From the NCBI GenBank assembly GCA_009391275.1, contig VEXF01000011.1:1-47097 (forward strand): a DNA stretch of 47,097 nt, written 5' to 3'. The notes beneath the pieces were generated by a model. It had not been told where the DNA came from and did not search any database. It saw only the letters and a list, made by a program, of their open reading frames with translations. A program made the translations under genes and the position numbers. Positions within the stretch are counted from its first letter, which is position 1. Every line of letters starts with the position of its first letter. Origin of the DNA: SAR202 cluster bacterium AD-804-J14_MRT_500m. Its GTDB lineage: Bacteria; Chloroflexota; Dehalococcoidia; UBA3495; GCA-2712585. Of this stretch, positions 36,223-44,375 are shown one piece after another.

Positions 36223-36373
36223 TGCTATGTCTCCAGATAACTCATCATTAGTATCTAACGTCTTCGTACATACTGTTTTAAGATTTTAAAGACGGTTTCA
36301 TCTAAAGCAGAATTGGATCGAAAATAACTCCTCGAGAATATCACGGGCACATCATTTCCATCCAATAGATTCA

Positions 36374-37069
36374 TCATATCTGATAGTCCGGAAATATCCG
36401 CTCCAGAACAGAGAACCTAAGATCCATGAATTGACGCCTTATTTGTAACTGTAACCTAGGAGTTGCTAGGCTTTCTAAACTAGTATGACTTAGCGGCTCC
36501 AATGATTGCATTGCATATATAAAAACCCATTCCGGATCAAAACTTCGGAAAACCGGATGATATCCCACCCTTCGACATAACTTGACACTAACTATGCCTT
36601 TTACATCCAAAAGCATTGGGAGATGCTCTTCCCTGTACCAGGATATAAGCTCCTCCGAGAAATCCGGCGCCACGTCCATTTTTACTGTGGCTAAGTATCT
36701 AGTGTGCTGTCTATCGAACACTCTTTCCTCATCTGTTTCTATAGATCTGGCTGTCAGCAGATGGCGATACAACGAAACGGAGTAATTGGAAATTCCCCCC
36801 AAAACGTCAGACGGGGGCTTCTCTAGCCTAACGTAAGCATTCGTTGTTAAAATTTCTATATTGGGAACCTCGTAGATATGGCATGTTTGTAAAATTCCTT
36901 CAATCGTTCGGTACCTCACTGCATCCAAAAAGCCTGCGTGCATAAGGTCTGGGATGTGAACGTTGTTATTCCAATTATCAGCAGTTGACTCAATTCTGGG
37001 AGACAAGGTCATCGTAGAAATATACAGGTATGGCAGGCCTGACGCTTCATTATCCGAAATAGGACTCAA
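36374..37069 (-). CDS. Two-repeat ferredoxin-like (dimeric alpha/beta barrel) protein, paralogue 1
   Basis: A 231-aa protein of unknown function. Two similar halves each hold a beta strand, a W-x(n)-H-I/L-P helix and further strands: LPYLYISTMTLSP...WNNNVHIPDLMHAGFLDAVRY and then YLATVKMDVAPDFSEELISWYREEHLPMLLD. This is the pattern of EthD/ABM-like barrels fused in tandem. It starts at TTG 37069 because an in-frame stop lies two codons upstream and AAAAGG is 8 nt away. The first in-frame ATG would remove strand 1. It is paralogous to the gene just upstream at 37272-37958. A role in degrading small aromatic or CoA-linked compounds is a guess from context. Confidence 0.7.
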   Translation of the reverse strand: MSPISDNEASGLPYLYISTMTLSPRIESTADNWNNNVHIPDLMHAGFLDAVRYRTIEGILQTCHIYEVPNIEILTTNAYVRLEKPPSDVLGGISNYSVSLYRHLLTARSIETDEERVFDRQHTRYLATVKMDVAPDFSEELISWYREEHLPMLLDVKGIVSVKLCRRVGYHPVFRSFDPEWVFIYAMQSLEPLSHTSLESLATPRLQLQIRRQFMDLRFSVLERIFPDYQI

Positions 37070-37163
37070 GTGTTATACCTTTTAGATAGCAGTCCTTTAA
37101 CACGTACCCAGAAAATGATCGAAACAACTCCATCATAGAATGACCCTCGTTTAGGATCACAAC

Positions 37164-37194
37164 TATAAAGGGCTCCTTCATGGAGCCCTTTATA
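37164..37194. terminator. Hairpin terminator between the tandem paralogues
   Basis: Perfect 13-bp arms TATAAAGGGCTCC and GGAGCCCTTTATA enclose a 5-nt loop. It lies 78 nt after the 37272 stop on the minus strand. The A/T ends give a short U run in both directions, so it may attenuate read-through into the second paralogue. Confidence 0.65.
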
Positions 37195-37271
37195 AACATA
37201 GGCCAACGACTAACTCCTAGTCTTACCAACCATTTCACAGACGGATATCCGAATTACAATTATTCCACTGA

Positions 37272-37958
37272 TTACGGAGGTGTTATTCGTTCAAGTGTGC
37301 TAAATCTGACATCAGAACTTTTAGCATGCATTGATTTAGCCCATTCAGTTTCGTTCGCGCTTTTTATTTTGGGATCTTTTATCACATCAAGATTATCTAG
37401 TTCATATATCGTGAACCAACCAGGTTCTCGACATGGAGTAACAGGATGTTCCCCGATCCGTCTGCACAACCTGGCGTTGACTACCCCGGTTGCTTCCATA
37501 ATCATCGGTATATGTTCTTCCTTATGCCAACGGATGACTTCGTCCGCGTCTTCGTCTGCAACATCGAACCGGATAGTCGCAAGGGCTTTAGACTTGATAC
37601 CCCCAATCAATGATCTCGGGCCGTCGAACACTCTTGGAGTCTCTGGCACATTCACTGCCACCTCTTGCTTATATAGTGCTGCCGAGTGATTCATAGTTCC
37701 ATGATGCAGATCCCGAGCGGTGTCATCATTTTTGCTGACTGCACCGTATTTTTCCGTAGTCAGCAATTCTACATTTGGCAGTTCATACAAATGCATATAT
37801 TCTGGCTCACCTACGGTGGACTGAAAACGTAACGCACTCAGAAGCCCTGCTTCCAACAAATCCTGTATATGCTTTCCAGAGGCCCATACGTTAAACGCGT
37901 CCTTGACCTCATCAGTCAGATCCAACCGTACGGTATAGATTATTGGTAGATCGGCCAT
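37272..37958 (-). CDS. Two-repeat ferredoxin-like (dimeric alpha/beta barrel) protein, paralogue 2
   Basis: 228 aa from ATG 37958, chosen because AGGAGGG lies 7 nt upstream; the frame runs on to 38027. The first half has LPIIYTVRLDLTDEVKDAFN and WASGKHIQDLLEAGLLSALRF. The second half has LATIRFDVADEDADEVIRWH, KEEHIPMIMEATGVVNARLC and RRIGEHPV. The same W...H-I-x-D/M pattern occurs in both, so the protein is an internal duplication of an ABM/EthD-like fold. It aligns throughout with the neighbouring 36374-37069 product, including RRxGxHPV and the C-terminal DVRFSTLERI. Function is unknown. Confidence 0.75.
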   Translation of the reverse strand: MADLPIIYTVRLDLTDEVKDAFNVWASGKHIQDLLEAGLLSALRFQSTVGEPEYMHLYELPNVELLTTEKYGAVSKNDDTARDLHHGTMNHSAALYKQEVAVNVPETPRVFDGPRSLIGGIKSKALATIRFDVADEDADEVIRWHKEEHIPMIMEATGVVNARLCRRIGEHPVTPCREPGWFTIYELDNLDVIKDPKIKSANETEWAKSMHAKSSDVRFSTLERITPP

Positions 37959-38180
37959 TAATAACCCTCCTTGATCAAGTCCCCGGATTATAACAGAGAC
38001 CCGTAAACCGACCAACCTCGCGTTCATAAAAGTCCATCAAGACGGTTGATATATCATCCTTGAACTTGCGCCCCATAACGGTTCAACGTTAAGATCAATC
38101 GAGAGACCAAAGGTTCCAATCTTAACTTCACCAAGCAAATCCGTTTTATCAAACAACAACATTGATCCCGTGAGCAAATC

Positions 38181-41100
38181 ATGCATTTAGATCACAGACT
38201 TTTCGGGTTTACCGTGGGGTTCAGGCTACGACTAGTTCTGGCGGTATTTTTTGGCCTAATTACTGCCACTGCCGGAGTCAGCCGCCTCGCCTTCTCTGGA
38301 TACGCCATCGCGTTGGTTTTACAAGACAAGCCTACTAATCAGATAGCCTTGGCTATTGTCGCAGTGATTATCTCGGTGCTGGCGAGGGCTATTTTTCAGT
38401 ATATGAAAGAGATGACAGGCCACTACGCCGCGATACAAATTCAGATCAATATGCGGCGTACACTCTATCAAAAGGCGTTATCACTAGGTCCCGGTACCCT
38501 TGACCAAAAGCGCGCCGGCGATCTCTTGGTGTCCCTAGTAGAAGGAGTAGACCAGCTAGAAACTTATTTTGGTGAGTACCTTCCACAAATGGCGGTGGCG
38601 GCCCTTACGCCAATTGGAATTTTCATTTTTATGTCCTTCCTGGATCTCCAGACAGCCGCCATATATATCGGGTTTGCATTATTCACTCTTCTGGCGCCAA
38701 TGACTTTCCACAACCTGAACTCTAAGAGCAGTATGAGTCGAAGAGAGGCCTACGGCGACCTCAGTGCAGAATTCCTGGACAGCGTCCAGGGGTTGGCCAC
38801 ACTCAAAGCTTTCGGACAAAGCAAGGCACGAGGCGACATGCTGGCTCATAAGGCCAGATCGGTGTATAGGCGTACGATGCGCATTCTTGCCATGAATGTT
38901 GGGACGACAGGAGTTACGTGGTTCGGTATCACAGCCGGCGCGGCCGTTGCTTTATCGTGGGGTGCTGTTCGCGTAAACAATGGATCATTGGATCTAGCCC
39001 CTCTTCTGATAGTCGTTATGTTGGGGGTTGAGGTTTTCCGTCCTCTTCGTGACCTTACTCAACTTTATCACAAGGGAATGCTTGGAACCTCAGCTGCCGC
39101 TGCAGTTTACGATCTCCTAGATTCCAAGCCTTTGGTTGAAGATTCACAAATACCCGCTGACGTTTCTTCAAACCTAGAACCTGTGATTGAGTTCCAAAAC
39201 CTGACATTTGCCTACCCCGGGGGCCGGGCGTCCGCTATAAAGAATCTTAACTTTACCCTACATTCTGGGGAAACCCTCGGTGTGGTTGGGAAAAGTGGTG
39301 CCGGGAAAAGCACATTAGTTTGGCTTGCCCTCCGTTTTTTCGATCCTAGCGAAGGGAGAATTCTGCTGGGTGGCCATGATCTACATACGTTGCCATTTGC
39401 TACTATTCGTCGGCATATCGCTGTGGTGACTCAGGATACTTATCTGTTTCACGGTAGTGTCGCAGACAACATACGTTTAGGTAATCCCAACGCGTCGCAA
39501 GAAGAATTAGAACAAGTAGCGGTATCTTCAAATGCCCATGATTTTATACTGTCACTACCCCAGGGTTACGACACCATTATCGGCGAACGTGGCATCCGCC
39601 TTTCAGGAGGACAAAGGCAACGCATCGCGATAGCACGAGCATTGCTAAAAGATGCACCAATATTATTACTGGATGAAGCCCTTTCTAACGTAGACACTGA
39701 GAACGAAGCAACCATACAAGAAGCATTGAATCGTCTGATGATCGGACGAACAACTATGGTCATCGCCCACAGGCTATCTAGCGTTATCAACGCTGATCGC
39801 ATAATAGTCCTAGATGATGGCCAATTAGTAGAAGAAGGTTCTCATTCAGGACTCAGCAAGGCACAAGGTATTTATAGAACATTAATGGCGGCACAGTTAG
39901 AAACCGAACCAGTTGTGACGATACCTAGCCTGACTCCTCAAATCGCCTCATCCCAACCTTCCGATAGTAACGGCAGAACCTATTCTAGCGACCAGGCAGG
40001 ATATCAACCTGAGCCCAGCATAATCAGTGCCAGCCTAACATCAATGAACTGGATTCGCGTATTTCAAAGGCTTTTGTATTTAGTTAGCCCCTGGAAAATG
40101 ATGCTGACTCTAACATTCTTTCTGGGTGTTCTCAGAATATTTGTTCTAATCGGAGTCGGGGTAGCAGGGGCTTTGATAGTTCGACAGGTTGCTACTGGTC
40201 AAGAAGCTAACCTCACTACCCTCATAATTTCACTCGGGGTGTTATCGTTGCTCACTCCACTCCTTCACTGGGGAGAGTCCTGGGTTTCCCATGATATGGC
40301 CTTTCGTCTCCTAGCTGAGATGCGGATTGATATGTACAAAAAACTCGATCCTCTGGCCCCCGCGTACCTGGTACGCAGACGATCAGGAGATATCGTTGCC
40401 ATAGTAACGAGTGACATTGAAATGGTTGAATATTTCTTCGCTCATACCATCGCTCCCGCTTTCGTTGCCGTCATTGTTCCCGGAGCAGTTCTAATAGCAC
40501 TAGGGCTTTTTCAGTGGCAGTTGGCTCTCGTGCTACTACCTTTTTTGCTCTGGGTCGGACTCACACCCTTCTTTGCCAATAAATCGCTTGATCGCACGGT
40601 TTCACAATCCAGGGAGCAACTTGGCGAGATTAACGCTCACATGATAGACAGCGTCCAAGGGATGCGCGAAATAGTTGCTTTCAATCAAGAGCCAGCTCGC
40701 TTGAAAGAAATAGCAGACAACCAAAGGTCATATGGTCTCCGGAGGCTTCGTTTCTTCAAGCAATTAACTTTGCAAAGGACCCTTATAGAGGGATCCATTG
40801 GTCTGGGCGGCATCACTGTTCTGGGTCTAGGTGCTTATTTTGTAAGCCAGGGCTCCCTTAGTGCAACCCTCCTACCGCTGTTAAGCTTGATAGCTCTCTC
40901 TTCGTTCTTGCCAGTATCCGAAATAGTCCAAACTGGCAAGCAACTTGCTGACACGCTGGCTTGCTCGCGACGCATCTTTTCGGTCCACGATGAACCTGTA
41001 CCAGTTGAAGATGGGCCAGGCGTACCGAAGTCATACACCCAGTCTCAAGGCTCGTCGCTACGATTCGAACACGTAAACTTTAGCTACGGAAAGAACCTGC

Positions 41101-41792
41101 CGCAAGCCTTAAAAGATGTCAATTTCACTGTGGAGCCAGGTCAGACCGTTGCAGTCGTAGGCCGTTCCGGTGCAGGGAAAACCACCTCTGCTCACTTGTT
41201 GTTACGATTTTGGGATCCTGACTCCGGTTCAATTTATTTGAATGGTCACGACCTGAAGCAATACCAACTTGATGAACTTCGCCAATCTATAGCTCTAGTG
41301 GCTCAAGATACCTACCTGTTTAATACCAGCATCAAAGAAAACCTCAAGGTAGCAAAGCCCGAAGCTTCAGATTTAGAGTTGATAGCTGCAGCTGAACAGG
41401 CTAATGCCCATGAATTCATAGCATCCATGCCTTCCCAATACGACACCAACGTAGGTGAACGTGGAGTTCAACTATCAGGTGGCCAACGTCAACGCATAGC
41501 TATAGCTCGCTCTATCTTAAAGGAAGCACCGATCTTAATACTCGACGAGGCCACTTCACATCTAGACGCAGTGAATGAGAGTTTAGTTCGTGATGCTTTA
41601 GCAAAGTTGATGGAAGGGCGCACCACCATCGTCATCGCTCACAGGCTTTCCACGGTGCGTGATGCTGATAAGATTCTTGTCATGGATGATGGTCATTTAG
41701 TAGAAGAAGGGACTCACGAAACTTTATTAACTAGCGGCGGTCTTTATGCTCATCTGATCTCGGCACAAGTCACACCCAATCTCTCCGAGTAA
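38181..41792 (+). CDS. Fused two-module ABC exporter, CydDC-like
   Basis: 1203 aa with order TMD1-NBD1-TMD2-NBD2 in one chain. TMD1 carries ETYFGEYLPQMAVAALTP and SVQGLATLKAFGQSKA, which resemble CydD. NBD1 has GKSGAGKS (~370), LSGGQRQR (~475) and LLLDEALSNVD. A Ser/Gln-rich linker (~575-625) follows, then TMD2 with SVQGMREIVAFNQE. NBD2 has GRSGAGKT (~995), LSGGQRQR (~1096) and ILDEATSHLD. CydDC exports cysteine/glutathione for cytochrome bd assembly, normally as two proteins. No cydAB is nearby, so a general multidrug-type exporter is equally possible. Both ATP sites look complete. Confidence 0.88.
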   Translation: MHLDHRLFGFTVGFRLRLVLAVFFGLITATAGVSRLAFSGYAIALVLQDKPTNQIALAIVAVIISVLARAIFQYMKEMTGHYAAIQIQINMRRTLYQKALSLGPGTLDQKRAGDLLVSLVEGVDQLETYFGEYLPQMAVAALTPIGIFIFMSFLDLQTAAIYIGFALFTLLAPMTFHNLNSKSSMSRREAYGDLSAEFLDSVQGLATLKAFGQSKARGDMLAHKARSVYRRTMRILAMNVGTTGVTWFGITAGAAVALSWGAVRVNNGSLDLAPLLIVVMLGVEVFRPLRDLTQLYHKGMLGTSAAAAVYDLLDSKPLVEDSQIPADVSSNLEPVIEFQNLTFAYPGGRASAIKNLNFTLHSGETLGVVGKSGAGKSTLVWLALRFFDPSEGRILLGGHDLHTLPFATIRRHIAVVTQDTYLFHGSVADNIRLGNPNASQEELEQVAVSSNAHDFILSLPQGYDTIIGERGIRLSGGQRQRIAIARALLKDAPILLLDEALSNVDTENEATIQEALNRLMIGRTTMVIAHRLSSVINADRIIVLDDGQLVEEGSHSGLSKAQGIYRTLMAAQLETEPVVTIPSLTPQIASSQPSDSNGRTYSSDQAGYQPEPSIISASLTSMNWIRVFQRLLYLVSPWKMMLTLTFFLGVLRIFVLIGVGVAGALIVRQVATGQEANLTTLIISLGVLSLLTPLLHWGESWVSHDMAFRLLAEMRIDMYKKLDPLAPAYLVRRRSGDIVAIVTSDIEMVEYFFAHTIAPAFVAVIVPGAVLIALGLFQWQLALVLLPFLLWVGLTPFFANKSLDRTVSQSREQLGEINAHMIDSVQGMREIVAFNQEPARLKEIADNQRSYGLRRLRFFKQLTLQRTLIEGSIGLGGITVLGLGAYFVSQGSLSATLLPLLSLIALSSFLPVSEIVQTGKQLADTLACSRRIFSVHDEPVPVEDGPGVPKSYTQSQGSSLRFEHVNFSYGKNLPQALKDVNFTVEPGQTVAVVGRSGAGKTTSAHLLLRFWDPDSGSIYLNGHDLKQYQLDELRQSIALVAQDTYLFNTSIKENLKVAKPEASDLELIAAAEQANAHEFIASMPSQYDTNVGERGVQLSGGQRQRIAIARSILKEAPILILDEATSHLDAVNESLVRDALAKLMEGRTTIVIAHRLSTVRDADKILVMDDGHLVEEGTHETLLTSGGLYAHLISAQVTPNLSE

Positions 41793-41906
41793 GCACTCTC
41801 GCTGGTAGCTTTTTCAAAGCAATCCAATTAACCATCATGGAAAATCCGCATACCATTATATTTTAGATACCGCAGGCAACAACTTTCGTACGTGCGTTCT
41901 AATAAA

Positions 41907-41915
41907 TGCTATAAT
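41907..41915 (+). promoter_or_regulatory. Extended -10 promoter element
   Basis: TGCTATAAT, an extended -10 with a full TATAAT at 41910-41915, lies 37 nt before the start of the resolvase-like gene. No clear -35 is seen 16-18 nt upstream, which extended -10 promoters can do without. Confidence 0.55.
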
Positions 41916-41951
41916 TAACAAACCTTAACTGTTCACATACGGTCGTTTTTC

Positions 41952-42320
41952 ATGATTGCATTATCGATCACCAATCTCTTAGTTGCGTTAGCGATCGCCA
42001 TCATAGTTACAATAACGTTTTGGATAATTTTCCAACGAACTCTCCTCAAAGTTCGTGAACTAACTCATCAGAACCGAAGTCTTTCAACCCGCTACGGCAA
42101 ATTAACTGAACAATTCATGCCCTTTATTGCAAAATATCCTTTTGATCCTCATAAATTTCGGTTCATAGGCTCTCCAATTGACGGTGTGCAGTTCGAAGAA
42201 GATCGAATATTGCTAATCGAATTCAAGTCCGCCACAAGCCATCTATCTTCGCGGCAACGCCAAATCCGTGACCTCGTGGAGGATGGAAAAGTAGAGTTTC
42301 TCGAGATGCGACTCGATTAA
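41952..42320 (+). CDS. Holliday-junction-resolvase-like endonuclease, membrane-anchored
   Basis: A 122-aa protein. An N-terminal membrane helix (residues ~5-27) and a short coiled coil precede a domain with RFIGSPIDGVQFEEDRILLIEFKSATSHLS and SRQRQIRDLVEDGKVEFLEM. The D...EFK pattern and the S-x-R-Q-x2-I-R-x-LV sequence match the predicted endonucleases distantly related to archaeal Holliday junction resolvase (Endonuc_Holl family). The D/E-x-K catalytic core is present. The in vivo substrate is unknown, and the membrane helix is a notable feature of the family. Confidence 0.8.
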   Translation: MIALSITNLLVALAIAIIVTITFWIIFQRTLLKVRELTHQNRSLSTRYGKLTEQFMPFIAKYPFDPHKFRFIGSPIDGVQFEEDRILLIEFKSATSHLSSRQRQIRDLVEDGKVEFLEMRLD

Positions 42321-42333
42321 TTCCCGTCTCAAG

Positions 42334-42362
42334 CTGACGACAGATAACACCTCTGCTATAAT
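42334..42362 (+). promoter_or_regulatory. Sigma-70-type promoter
   Basis: A -35 of CTGACG (42334-42339), a 17-nt spacer and an extended -10 TGCTATAAT with TATAAT at 42357-42362. It lies 63 nt upstream of the ABM-domain gene and probably drives that gene and the CaiB/BaiF gene. Confidence 0.65.
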
Positions 42363-42425
42363 CGGCGAATCACCGCTCCGGCGTAAGCCCGTAAGCGGAA
42401 TACAATCCATTTTCAGGAGCAAGTC

Positions 42426-42764
42426 ATGATATCTATTTTCGTTACTATTAATATTAAAGACGGTTTCCGAGATCAATTCGTGGAAGCGGTTCTCGACGAT
42501 GCGAGAGGATCGGTTAGAGACGAAGCCGGATGTTATCGCTTTGATGTGCTTCAAGATAGCGAAAATCCCAACCGCATCCATCTGTATGAGGTATATGCCG
42601 ATAGTGCGGCCCTAGATGCTCATAGAAACGCGCCCCACTACACCAAGTGGCGGTCTACTGTAGAGCCTTGGTTTGATGGTGAGATTCACAGAGTTTCTAC
42701 CTCTACTGTCTTCCCTTCAGATGAAGGTTGGAAAACGCAGAAACCTGGTCTATTGAATTGGTAG
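42426..42764 (+). CDS. Antibiotic-biosynthesis-monooxygenase (ABM) domain protein
   Basis: A 112-aa ferredoxin-like protein. The motifs GCYRFDVLQDSENPNRIHLYEVYADSAALDAH and HYTKW are typical of ABM/LsrG/YgiN-like quinol or small-molecule monooxygenases, which form dimers and often use no cofactor. ATG 42426 has CAGGAG about 7 nt upstream. A promoter lies just upstream (42334-42362), and CaiB/BaiF follows 34 nt downstream in the same direction, so they probably form an operon. The substrate is unknown. Confidence 0.87.
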   Translation: MISIFVTINIKDGFRDQFVEAVLDDARGSVRDEAGCYRFDVLQDSENPNRIHLYEVYADSAALDAHRNAPHYTKWRSTVEPWFDGEIHRVSTSTVFPSDEGWKTQKPGLLNW

Positions 42765-42798
42765 CCTTAACCAGTGGAGCATCCAGAAGGAGAGACCC

Positions 42799-44019
42799 AT
42801 GACCATGACTAGACCTGCTCTTCAAGACGTACGCGTTTTGGATTTAGGCCGGTACCAAGCAGGACCCCGTGCCGGACTTGCAATGGCCCGGCTGGGTGCC
42901 GAGGTGATCAAAATCGAAGGGCCTGGTGGCGATGAATCTCGGGATCATGGTCCATTCGTCAGAGGCCAAAGTGCCTACTGGGTCCAATACAACAGTGGGA
43001 AAAAAAGCTTGGGGCTAAACCTTCGAACTGAAAAGGGCAAAGAAATCCTTCGGGAATTAGTCAAAGTCTCTGATATTTTCGTTCAAAATTTCCGGCCAGG
43101 AACGATCTCCAAAATGGGATTTGGATACGACAATCTTTACGCTCTGAACAAAAAAATTATTATGGTTAACGTTTCAGCCTATGGGCAATATGGCCCTTAT
43201 AAAGATCGCATAGGATTCGATCCGATAGGACAAGCTATAAGTGGGATGATGATGCTCTCAGGTTTCCCAGATATGCCTCCTATAAAGACCTACAACCCAA
43301 TCATTGATCGGATCACGTCGCTACATGCGACGATAGGCGCTCTAGCTGCACTTCATGAACGCCAACTATCCGGTGAAGGACAATGCATTGATGTCTCGTT
43401 AGCAGACACCGGGTTTACCATGACTGAAATCCAGTGCAGTGCGTATTTGGGTGCCCAAATAGACACCAAACGCGAAGGAAATGGGAAAGGATTGCAAAAT
43501 ACCTATGAAACGAAAAATGGCTGGGTTCTGATAGCCGCTCATAGCGACAACATTTGGCCACGGGTCTGCGAAGCTATAGAAGTCCCGAAATGGCTCGATG
43601 ATCCCCGTTTTAACAGCGTATCCCAGCGCGTGTCCAACTATAAAGAGATAGAACACCGCCTAGAGGAATGGTTTGGATCCAGAACAGTTGACGAGGCTGT
43701 TGCTGTATTTTCTGATCTAGGAATCCCAATAAACCCAGTTAACGAAATTCCCGCAGCCGCTACCGATCCACAAGTGAGAGACCGTGAGCTTTTAGTAGAA
43801 GTTCCGGATCCGATTGCGGGCACCATGTTCGTTTCTGGTAAAAACATCAAGCTCAGCCGAAGCGAAATAGTAGTTGGATCTGCCCCAATGCCCGGTCAAC
43901 ATACCGCGGAGATCCTATCTGAACACCTTGGATATAATCAAGATGATATTTCCGCTCTTGAATCGGAAGGAGTTCTATATACAGGAATTCCGACCCCAAA
44001 ATCAACGGCGAATAATTAG
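42799..44019 (+). CDS. CaiB/BaiF family CoA-transferase
   Basis: A family III CoA-transferase that moves CoA between carboxylic acids through an aspartyl-CoA intermediate. It has 406 aa. The N-terminal sequence VRVLDLGRYQAGPRAGLAMARLGAEVIKIEGPGGDESR is followed by FVQNFRPGTISKMGFGYD, NVSAYGQYGPYKDRIGFDPIGQA and the catalytic Asp203 in IDVSLADTG. ATG 42799 follows AGAAGGAGAGACCC. It is probably co-transcribed with the ABM-domain gene. The family is highly expanded in SAR202-like genomes, so the precise substrate cannot be assigned. Confidence 0.93.
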   Translation: MTMTRPALQDVRVLDLGRYQAGPRAGLAMARLGAEVIKIEGPGGDESRDHGPFVRGQSAYWVQYNSGKKSLGLNLRTEKGKEILRELVKVSDIFVQNFRPGTISKMGFGYDNLYALNKKIIMVNVSAYGQYGPYKDRIGFDPIGQAISGMMMLSGFPDMPPIKTYNPIIDRITSLHATIGALAALHERQLSGEGQCIDVSLADTGFTMTEIQCSAYLGAQIDTKREGNGKGLQNTYETKNGWVLIAAHSDNIWPRVCEAIEVPKWLDDPRFNSVSQRVSNYKEIEHRLEEWFGSRTVDEAVAVFSDLGIPINPVNEIPAAATDPQVRDRELLVEVPDPIAGTMFVSGKNIKLSRSEIVVGSAPMPGQHTAEILSEHLGYNQDDISALESEGVLYTGIPTPKSTANN

Positions 44020-44049
44020 CGAGGATAATGCAATCGAATGGCAAAATAA

Positions 44050-44071
44050 AAAGGAGCCTTTCGGCTCCTTT
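44050..44071 (-). terminator. Intrinsic terminator of the minus-strand RNA
   Basis: The stem is AAAGGAGCC/GGCTCCTTT with a GAAA tetraloop when read on the minus strand, followed by TTTTTATTTT. The plus-strand downstream side lacks a T run, so it mainly serves the minus transcript. It could also end the CaiB/BaiF transcript weakly. Confidence 0.8.
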
Positions 44072-44200
44072 ACCCTCAACATTATCGAGACCGGACTCTG
44101 GTCTTGTAAACCACCTGAATCCTTGATCCGGACCACCGGCACAGGGCGATGGTAGGCATTTGCCCGGACCCGACCATTGAAGTTTTTTATCTAGGGCGTT

Positions 44201-44260
44201 TTATCCAGTCGAACCCAGACAGATGCCTACCATCGCCCTCTTAGTTAAATATGATTCCAT
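44201..44260 (-). CDS. 19-codon small ORF with a strong ribosome binding site
   Basis: ATG 44258-44260 is preceded by AAGGAGGTGA (44266-44275) with a 5-nt spacer, one of the best Shine-Dalgarno sequences in the window. The ORF encodes MESYLTKRAMVGICLGSTG and stops at TAA 44201-44203. Codons 8-19 form the 5' arm of the long hairpin. It may be a leader-like or regulatory peptide, or a real microprotein. No similarity is recognised. Confidence 0.45.
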   Translation of the reverse strand: MESYLTKRAMVGICLGSTG

Positions 44261-44304
44261 AAAAATCACCTCCTTCTCGAATTTCCGCACTAGCGGCTAT
44301 CTAG

Positions 44305-44333
44305 ATCCTAATGTGACTCAATCAGACTGTCAA
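44305..44333 (-). promoter_or_regulatory. Sigma-70 promoter for the structured RNA
   Basis: Minus strand: -35 TTGACA (44328-44333), exactly 17 nt spacer, -10 TAGGAT (44305-44310). Transcription should start near 44298, leaving a ~38-nt leader before the small ORF. Confidence 0.75.
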
Positions 44334-44375
44334 GCATAAAAAGTTCTAAAATTCGCGAATATCAGGAGCCTACCA

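Larger units (their letters stand above)
44040..44298 (-). ncRNA. Candidate structured RNA of unknown family
   Basis: On the minus strand, between promoter 44305-44333 and terminator 44050-44071, a ~258-nt transcript is predicted. Its main element is a hairpin pairing 44206-44239 with 44143-44176. It has 17 perfect pairs at the base, then mostly pairs and G-U wobbles: 26 Watson-Crick, 7 G-U and 1 mismatch over 34 positions, with a 29-nt loop. On the plus strand the seven wobbles become mismatches, which supports minus-strand transcription. A smaller hairpin AGACC-AGAGTCC-GGTCT precedes the terminator. It does not match tmRNA, 6S, SRP RNA or RNase P as I know them. A short ORF lies in its 5' part. 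Confidence 0.55.

Noticed and set aside
44143..44239. Miniature inverted-repeat transposable element
   Set aside because: The arms have no flanking target duplication, no other copy is visible in the window, and the arm mismatches are mostly G-U in one RNA strand with a promoter and terminator. Not fully excluded without a genome-wide search.
44040..44298. tmRNA, 6S RNA, SRP RNA or RNase P RNA
   Set aside because: No tRNA-like ends or tag frame with matching structure, no central open bubble, no SRP tetraloop domain and no P4 core sequence could be found.
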